This document shows positions 7,165 to 7,721 of a stretch of DNA of 7,721 bases, piece after piece. The notes beneath the pieces are model-generated. The model saw only the letters and a list, made by a program, of their open reading frames with translations. It did no database searches and was not told the origin of the DNA. Positions within the stretch are counted from its first letter, which is position 1. Every line of letters begins with the position of its first letter. This DNA comes from Saprospiraceae bacterium (GTDB lineage Bacteria > Bacteroidota > Bacteroidia > Chitinophagales > Saprospiraceae), in assembly GCA_020437045.1 (NCBI GenBank), contig JAGQWV010000973.1, positions 1-7,721 of the forward strand, in the 5' to 3' direction. The position numbers and the translations under genes are program-made.

Positions 7165-7721
7165 CAAAAATTATCCCTTTCATCGATATAATCCACCCGT
7201 TCGCAGCAGATTATCGATCATTCAGAGAATATTCAAAGTTGAGGTTGAATCTTAAGGATTTCTTAATTCTACGCCAATAAAACAGCCCAAATATGAGATA
7301 TGCTGCCTTCATTCACATCTTTTTTGCAAAATTTTTGAAATCTATTCTTTTATATCCAAAGCCCCATCCATGTAAACACTATGGTTGGCCGGGGTAGATT
7401 CAACCAACTGACAACGAATCAAATGGCCAATGTATAAACATTGTTAAAAAATGAATATCGTGGCTCTTTTTCATCATATCCAAATTTTTGACTCTTATCG
7501 TTTTCTGGTATACTACCTTGTCATAAAAGCGTGGAATGCTTGTTTACAAGACGGAAAGCGCTTGAAATACTTACGCACACGCCGGTTAACGGGTCATTTT
7601 TACGCTATTCCCCAGATTTAATATCCATCATTATTTGGGTCCGTAATCATAGTAATCAAAGTTCCCACGTCCGTTTCATTTTGGCATAACACCAGAAAGC
7701 TAGTGCAGCATTTCCGCAGTA
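7165..7721. other. Apparently gene-free, AT-rich upstream region
   Basis: I see no recognisable gene, RNA or mobile element here. Small dyads are present: CAAAA/TTTTG at 7327-7337, a 6-bp stem with 4-nt loop at 7428-7443, CTTGT/ACAAG at 7539-7550, and TGGTTG/CAACCA at 7382-7387 and 7401-7406. A plus-strand 56-codon frame at 7451-7621 (MNIVALFHHIQ start) has no recognisable motif or ribosome-binding site. On the minus strand one frame is open from the window edge to a TAA near 7622 (ending DPNNDGY) and another short one ends DYYDYGPK at 7631; either could be the tail or remnant of a neighbouring gene, but neither can be assigned. Confidence 0.45.

Noticed and set aside
7183..7218. Loose inverted repeat atcgatataat / attatcgat
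   Set aside because: The arms match only with a 2-nt bulge and are AT-rich; not distinguishable from chance.
1..7721. CRISPR array, tRNA/rRNA, insertion sequence or integrase
   Set aside because: No regularly spaced repeats, no cloverleaf or rRNA core sequence, and no transposase motifs were seen in any frame.

Overview
The window looks like a piece of a Bacteroidota genome, probably an environmental or metagenomic contig. The main evidence is a SusC/SusD outer-membrane pair with SPII lipoprotein signals and a promoter box of the Bacteroidota type (TAnnTTTG). The style of the SusD-like protein and of the neighbouring arylsulfotransferase-like protein suggests Saprospiria/Lewinella-like bacteria, but that is inference only. 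All supported genes lie on the minus strand, so transcription runs from high to low coordinates.

Layout in transcription order: 7134-7721 is an apparently gene-free upstream region with a few short dyads. A candidate promoter at 7126-7133 precedes a SusC/RagA-family TonB-dependent transporter (3896-7093, complete). A SusD-like lipoprotein (2117-3832, SusD-like_2 type) follows after 63 nt. An unrecognised third lipoprotein (1147-2073) follows after 43 nt. A strong rho-independent terminator at 1078-1105 closes this three-gene unit. Past it, and cut by the window start, lies a long open frame (1 to about 1135) for a secreted arylsulfotransferase-like (ASST family) beta-propeller protein. No gene prediction of useful length covers it, because it has no ATG or GTG start near its N-terminus.

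How the genes probably work together: SusC is the outer-membrane barrel and SusD its surface lid. The third lipoprotein occupies the place where SusE/F-like or other surface-exposed accessory lipoproteins sit in such loci. Together they would bind and import a large ligand such as an oligosaccharide or peptide. No glycoside hydrolase, peptidase, sigma/anti-sigma pair or other substrate-telling gene is in the window, so the ligand cannot be named.

The points most worth a second look are the ASST frame, whose apparent signal peptide is read straight through the operon terminator; the unknown lipoprotein with four cysteines in its C-terminal half; a perfect 13-bp dyad upstream of the susC promoter box; and the first 12 bases of the window, which equal part of the Tn5/Nextera mosaic end and may mark an assembly artefact. 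I did not find a clearly new multi-gene system.
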